DNA of 6,445 bases from an uncultured Clostridia bacterium. GTDB lineage: Bacteria; Bacillota; Clostridia; Lachnospirales; Lachnospiraceae. The notes under the pieces are model-generated. The model did no database searches. It saw only the letters and a program-made list of their open reading frames with translations, and was not told the DNA's origin. Both the position numbers and the translations under genes were made by a program. Positions 5,846 through 6,445 of the stretch are shown here, in pieces. The DNA lies in the NCBI GenBank assembly GCA_946623485.1, contig CAMORF010000137.1:1-6445 (forward strand), in the 5' to 3' direction. Each line of letters starts with the position of its first letter. Position 1 is the stretch's first letter.

Positions 5846-5855
5846 TTCCGGTTTT
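5832..5855 (-). terminator. Intrinsic terminator after the YczE-like gene
   Basis: AAAACCGGA (5832-5840) pairs perfectly with TCCGGTTTT (5847-5855) around a 6-base loop. Read on the - strand the stem is followed by TTTTTATTTG, a suitable U-tract. Read on the + strand TTTTCTTAT follows, so it may work both ways. It would end transcripts from the membrane-protein gene 150 bases upstream. Confidence 0.65.
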
Positions 5856-5913
5856 CTTATGGCCAGTTCAAGGTTTTTCTTATAATGGACAATTTGTTGT
5901 AGCGATTCTCCGC

Positions 5914-5980
5914 CCCTGCAGACTGCCTGAATACGCCCGGCAAGCAAGCTTGTCAGCTCGAATTATAGCAGTCTGCAGGG
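5914..5980. repeat. Perfect 13-bp inverted repeat with 41-base spacer
   Basis: CCCTGCAGACTGC (5914-5926) is the exact reverse complement of GCAGTCTGCAGGG (5968-5980). The 41-base interior contains the palindrome CAAGCTTG (5945-5952) and, on the - strand, a TATAAT at 5967-5962. It lies between the membrane-protein stop and the terminator. No T-run follows, so it is not itself an intrinsic terminator. It may be a structured 3' UTR, a small RNA, or the remnant of a short mobile repeat. Confidence 0.6.
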
Positions 5981-6005
5981 CATGCTGAATAGTTACAAGT
6001 TGTTT

Positions 6006-6445
6006 TCATTTCCTGGATACAGGATCACGTCTGCCATTCAGGAACGGCCTCGCCGCATGCACATTGAACCACTCAATCAGCGGTCCCATGAAAAAGGCGG
6101 TGATGATCGTCCCGATGCCGACGGACGCGCCGATCTGCCGGAAGGAGAACCCGGCAGCCAGACACAGCGCCACACCGAGAAGCACGCATACAATATCACT
6201 GATGATGCGGCAATACTGGAATGCCACCTTGCTCTGTTTCTGGGAAATGATCAGGGATACCGCGTCATAAGTCGAAACCCCGAGGTCCGCCGTAAAATAA
6301 AACGCTGTCGCAAGGCACATCAGAACCACCGCAGCCAGAAGGAGAATCAAACGCGCCGCCAGGTTCATTTCCGGAAAAGCTTTTTGCAGGAGCTTCTGCA
6401 CGAATTCCGCAATATATCCGAAAAACACCAGATTGATCACGGTCG
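6006..6445 (-). CDS. YczE/YyaS/YitT-family membrane protein, C-terminal part
   Basis: The frame is open through the right edge, so the real start is outside the window; the GTG at 6440 is internal and not a start I would choose. The visible 145 codons begin with TVINLVFFGYIAEF, a loop and half-helix, followed by membrane segments LAARLILLLAAVVLMCLATA, the family motif DLGVSTYDAVSLII, a helix in ISDIVCVLLGVALCLAAGF and VGIGTIITAFFMGPLIEWF, then a basic tail ending in RK. The LG-x-x-x-x-D motif and the GIGT-A-GP motif are typical of this group of integral membrane proteins, whose transport or other function is not established. Its stop is about 150 bases before the terminator, so it belongs to a separate transcript from metY. 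Confidence 0.75.
   Translation of the reverse strand, partial: TVINLVFFGYIAEFVQKLLQKAFPEMNLAARLILLLAAVVLMCLATAFYFTADLGVSTYDAVSLIISQKQSKVAFQYCRIISDIVCVLLGVALCLAAGFSFRQIGASVGIGTIITAFFMGPLIEWFNVHAARPFLNGRRDPVSRK

Noticed and set aside
5881..5886. TATAAT on the + strand as a forward promoter
   Set aside because: No -35-like hexamer lies 16-18 bases upstream and no + strand gene follows.
5628..5980. SAM riboswitch or T-box upstream of metY
   Set aside because: The conserved SAM-I core, the T-box antiterminator motif TGGNACCGCG and a leader terminator downstream of the metY start point are not seen; the only T-tailed hairpin lies at the promoter itself.

Overview
The window looks like a chromosomal segment of a moderately GC-rich anaerobic Firmicute, most likely a clostridium of the Lachnospiraceae type. 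This is inferred from strong AGGAGG-type ribosome binding sites, consensus-like sigma-A promoter hexamers, and gene families (three-cysteine LarE, O-acetylhomoserine sulfhydrylase, YczE-type membrane protein) that are common there. No rRNA, tRNA, CRISPR array, transposase or phage gene is visible.

Layout: the left edge (3-125, + strand) holds the 3' end of a reading frame that resembles the actuator domain of a heavy-metal P-type ATPase but stops just before the catalytic TGE loop, so it looks like a truncated remnant. Everything else that codes is on the - strand. In the direction of transcription, from the right edge, these are: the C-terminal part of a YczE/YitT-like membrane protein (6445-6006); a gene-free stretch of about 380 bases with a long inverted repeat, a terminator, a good sigma-A promoter with an adjacent dyad, and a structured leader; metY, O-acetylhomoserine sulfhydrylase (5627-4332); a 251-base spacer with a palindrome and a 38-bp tandem repeat; a complete polar amino acid ABC importer (binding protein 4080-3220, permease 3203-2544, permease 2563-1889, ATPase 1885-1142); and larE (1031-222).

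Functional reading: metY makes homocysteine from O-acetylhomoserine and sulfide. The binding protein most resembles, from memory, the CjaA-like cysteine-binding branch of the family. LarE moves sulfur into the nickel-pincer nucleotide cofactor. The cluster therefore has a sulfur and sulfur-amino-acid flavour, and the importer probably takes up cysteine or a related amino acid, though this is inferred from family resemblance and context. The four transporter genes are tightly spaced or overlapping and surely form one operon; metY and larE each have possible promoters of their own.

The genes are mostly ordinary. The least explained features are regulatory: the tandem repeats with a possible 20-codon leader peptide upstream of the importer, the promoter/operator/terminator overlap upstream of metY, the 13-bp inverted repeat at 5914-5980, and a binding protein with no lipobox cysteine. 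I see no convincing wholly new multi-gene system.
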